64,000 nt of DNA from Symsagittifera roscoffensis. Taxonomy: Eukaryota; Xenacoelomorpha; Acoela; Convolutidae. Positions within the stretch are counted from its first letter, which is position 1; every line of letters starts with the position of its first letter. Shown piece by piece: positions 61,176 through 64,000 of this stretch. The stretch covers positions 1-64,000 of the forward strand of contig NW_026971392.1 of NCBI RefSeq assembly GCF_963678635.1, read 5' to 3'. Under the pieces are notes generated by a model. The model did not search any database. It saw only the letters and a list, made by a program, of their open reading frames with translations, and was not told the origin of the DNA. The translations under genes and the position numbers were made by a program.

Positions 61176-61284
61176 GTCAGTTGCTTTTAGCCTAATTGTT
61201 GTGATAAACTTATTAAATAGGTAAGTATTCAAATCTATTTGATAAGTTTTCTTTGAATGCACTCTGCGACAGCGGAGGGCAGCC
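61176..61284 (+). ncRNA. SL RNA-like candidate, copy 47
   Basis: Exon end at 61220; core as copy 1; palindrome downstream changed to CTAACTGAAAAG and an A run one base shorter near 61501. Confidence 0.5.
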
Positions 61285-62011
61285 CAATTCTCTTAAAAAA
61301 TGCAAGAAAAAAAATTGCACTAACTGAAAAGTTAGCTTTTAGGCCAATTTTCGTCCAAAATGGCCGAAATTCGGGTCCCCCCAAATTTTCAACTGATGAT
61401 TACTCCACGTACACTTAAGCTACAAACGTCGTTTTGGGCTCGTTGGAATCGTCCTGAGCTATAATTTATGAAACAAGATGAAAAAAATGATGTTTCAACG
61501 AAAAAACCAAAAATTTTGAAAATTTCATTTTTTGCACCACGCTCGATTAGGCTTAACTTTTTGGCATCACCGAGATTTCAAAAGCTTATAACTTTGTGTT
61601 GGACCGACGAAATTGGTTCATTTTCTCAGTCCCCCAAGATTTGACCATGATCTTATGATCCAAATAATAAAATTTGAAAATTTTAAAATTTTTGGGCAAG
61701 TTATGGCCGTTCGCGCAATTCACCAGGCTCGATTGGGCTTAACTTTTTGACATCACCGAAATTCAAAAGGCTATAACTCAAAGACCCCAAAAGTTATCTC
61801 CAATATTTTTGGCCTATCAGCAGCTGATTGTACACAAAATTGATACTGCAAAAGAAATTTTTCGGTTTTCTGTTGTTTTGACCAAAATTTGACCCATTGA
61901 AAATTTTTGCACCACGCTCGATTAGGCTTAACTTTTTGACATCACCGAACTTTAAACAGCAATAACTCTTAGCGTATAAAAGTAAAAGAGATACTTTTGC
62001 TTTAAATAAAA

Positions 62012-62129
62012 GCCTACAACACCTGGTGTTCCCAGGCGGTCTCCCATCCAAGTACTAACCAGGCCCAATGTTGCTTAACTTCGGTGATCGGACGAGAACC
62101 GGTGCATTCAACATGGTATGGTCGTAGGC
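62012..62129 (-). rRNA. 5S rRNA, copy 46
   Basis: Majority sequence; spacing 1277. Confidence 0.98.
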
Positions 62130-62452
62130 ATTTGAGTTACTCCGCTTTCACTTATATCCTTACTAGCATATGTCTATGTACATTAGTTTTAAAACACTCG
62201 CCCTCGCGCGAGAGTAAAAATATGCTCTTATACCATGTAAAATTTTGCACGCTCACGTTATAATTTATGCATTTCAAACAAAATTTTGAAAATTGACATT
62301 GTTTGGAATTTTTTTGACCCAATGTGTTAAATGGCCAAATCGGCTGGTCAAAACCTATGGAGCGTGTACAAAGTGCCTTGAATGACCATTTATGGCATGA
62401 TAGCCGCACATTCACTGTAAGTGGCATATGAATGGATACCAGCCAGGATACT

Positions 62453-62561
62453 GTCAGTTGCTTTTAGCCTAATTGTTGTGATAAACTTATTAAATAGGTA
62501 AGTATTCAAATCTATTTGATAAGTTTTCTTTGAATGCACTCTGCGACAGCGGAGGGCAGCC
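62453..62561 (+). ncRNA. SL RNA-like candidate, copy 48
   Basis: Exon end at 62497; core as copy 1; T-G haplotype. Two private changes lie upstream: TTTGACC in the TTTGGCC inverted repeat (near 62317), and ACAAAGTGCC for ACAAGGTGCC (62371). Confidence 0.5.
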
Positions 62562-63289
62562 CAATTTTCTTAAAAAATGCAAGAAAAAAAATTGCACTAA
62601 CTTAAAAGTTAGCTTTTAGGCCAATTTTCGTCCAAAATGGCCGAAATTCGGGTCCCCCCAAATTTTCAACTGATGATTACTCCACGTACACTTAAGCTAC
62701 AAACGTCGTTTTGGGCTCGTTGGAATCGTCCTGAGCTGTAATTTATGAAACAAGATGAAAAAAATGATGTTTCAACGAAAAAAACCAAAAATTTTGAAAA
62801 TTTCATTTTTTGCACCACGCTCGATTAGGCTTAACTTTTTGGCATCACCGAGATTTCAAAAGCTTATAACTTTGTGTTGGACCGACGAAATTGGTTCATT
62901 TTCTCAGTCCCCCAAGATTTGACCATGATCTTATGATCCAAATAATAAAATTTGAAAATTTTAAAATTTTTGGGCAAGTTATGGCCGTTCGCGCAATTCA
63001 CCAGGCTCGATTGGGCTTAACTTTTTGACATCACCGAAATTCAAAAGGCTATAACTCAAAGACCCCAAAAGTTATCTCCAATATTTTTGGCCTATCAGCA
63101 GCTGATTGTACACAAAATTGATACTGCAAAAGAAATTTTTCGGTTTTCTGTTGTTTTGACCAAAATTTGACCCATTGAAAATTTTTGCACCACGCTCGAT
63201 TAGGCTTAACTTTTTGACATCACCGAACTTTAAACAGCAATAACTCTTAGCGTATAAAAGTAAAAGAGATACTTTTGCTTTAAATAAAA

Positions 63290-63407
63290 GCCTACAACAC
63301 CTGGTGTTCCCAGGCGGTCTCCCATCCAAGTACTAACCAGGCCCAATGTTGCTTAACTTCGGTGATCGGACGAGAACCGGTGCATTCAACATGGTATGGT
63401 CGTAGGC
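63290..63407 (-). rRNA. 5S rRNA, copy 47
   Basis: Majority sequence; spacing 1278; last complete 5S gene in the window. Confidence 0.98.
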
Positions 63408-63730
63408 ATTTGAGTTACTCCGCTTTCACTTATATCCTTACTAGCATATGTCTATGTACATTAGTTTTAAAACACTCGCCCTCGCGCGAGAGTAAAAATA
63501 TGCTCTTATACCATGTAAAATTTTGCACGCTCACGTTATAATTTATGCATTTCAAACAAAATTTTGAAAATTGACATTGTTTGGAATTTTTTTGGCCCAA
63601 TGTGTTAAATGGCCAAATCGGCTGGTCAAAACCTATGGAGCGTGTACAAGGTGCCTTGAATGACCATTTATGGCATGAAAGCCGCACATTCACTGTAAGT
63701 GGCATATGAATGGATACCAGCCAGGATACT

Positions 63731-63839
63731 GTCAGTTGCTTTTAGCCTAATTGTTGTGATAAACTTATTAAATAGGTAAGTATTCAAATCTATTTGATAA
63801 GTTTTCTTTGAATGGACTCTGCGACAGCGGAGGGCAGCC
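63731..63839 (+). ncRNA. SL RNA-like candidate, copy 49, lower-stem change
   Basis: Exon end at 63775. C to G at 63815 (AATGGACTC) replaces a C-G pair in the three-pair lower part of the terminal stem with G-G; the upper six pairs are intact. Confidence 0.47.
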
Positions 63840-64000
63840 CAATTCTCTTAAAAAATGCAAGAAAAAAAATTGCACTAACTTAAAAGTTAGCTTTTAGGCC
63901 AATTTTCGTCCAAAATGGCCGAAATTCGGGTCCCCCCAAATTTTCAACTGATGATTACTCCACGTACACTTAAGCTACAAACGTCGTTTTGGGCTCGTTG

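Larger units (their letters stand above)
2629..64000. repeat. tandem 5S rDNA / SL-like array, unit 1278 bases
   Basis: There are 47 complete 5S genes on the - strand. The usual distance between neighbours is 1278 bases; exceptions are 1267, 1277, 1279 and 1280, plus one gap of 2414 (1278 + 2 x 568). Units differ at only a few bases each, the mark of concerted evolution through unequal exchange and gene conversion. Read on the + strand, a unit holds: three 187-base-type subrepeats, 5S (antisense), an approximately 320-base region between two divergent genes, an SL RNA-like gene, then about 250 bases before the next subrepeats. The array continues past the right edge. Confidence 0.97.

Noticed and set aside
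2629-64000. CRISPR array or bacterial repeat
   Set aside because: Units are 1278 bases with an animal-type 5S gene in each. No short direct repeats with unique spacers and no cas genes.

Overview
The window is eukaryotic nuclear DNA, almost certainly from an invertebrate animal. It is AT-rich, has no bacterial-type gene layout, and from about 2629 to its right edge is a tandem array of 5S ribosomal RNA genes. The 5S sequence (118-base core, - strand, intact A-box and C-box regions, TTTT directly after the gene, TATA-like box at -27) is of animal type. The sequence alone does not fix the phylum.

Layout. Bases 1-2628 are single-copy-like flank. They hold one exon-like open stretch just after a good 3' splice site (76-362), a degraded inverted-repeat transposon (about 557-975), two runs of 13 G, and AT-rich DNA with no gene I can defend. 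Bases 2629-64000 are the array. It has 47 complete 5S genes, almost all 1278 bases apart, and the last unit runs off the window. The first unit is the most diverged and lacks part of the repeat. Two adjacent 568-base short units (11448-12583) have lost 710 bases, including the 5S gene.

The main discovery candidate is a second gene in every repeat. On the + strand, divergent from 5S, is a block with the architecture of a spliced-leader (SL) RNA. It has a perfect 10-base match to the U1-complementary 5' splice site (AGGTAAGTAT), inverted repeats that place the splice site in a hairpin, a U-rich Sm-like stretch (AGTTTTCTTTGA) and a 3' terminal stem capped by GACA. I count 49 copies, two more than 5S because the short units keep it. 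SL and 5S genes are known to share tandem repeats in several SL-using groups (nematodes, Hydra, appendicularians, euglenozoans), so the context supports the call. If it is right, the array supplies both 5S rRNA for ribosomes and the 5' leader for trans-spliced mRNAs, from a shared intergenic region of about 320 bases between the two divergent genes.

Other structure: the spacer downstream of both genes contains three diverged copies of an approximately 187-base subrepeat, and 5S transcription ends inside the third. Linked single-base variants show higher-order periodicity (four-unit, then two-unit blocks), a record of recent unequal exchange. The 85- and 91-codon open frames that recur in each unit are by-products of array homogenisation, not genes.
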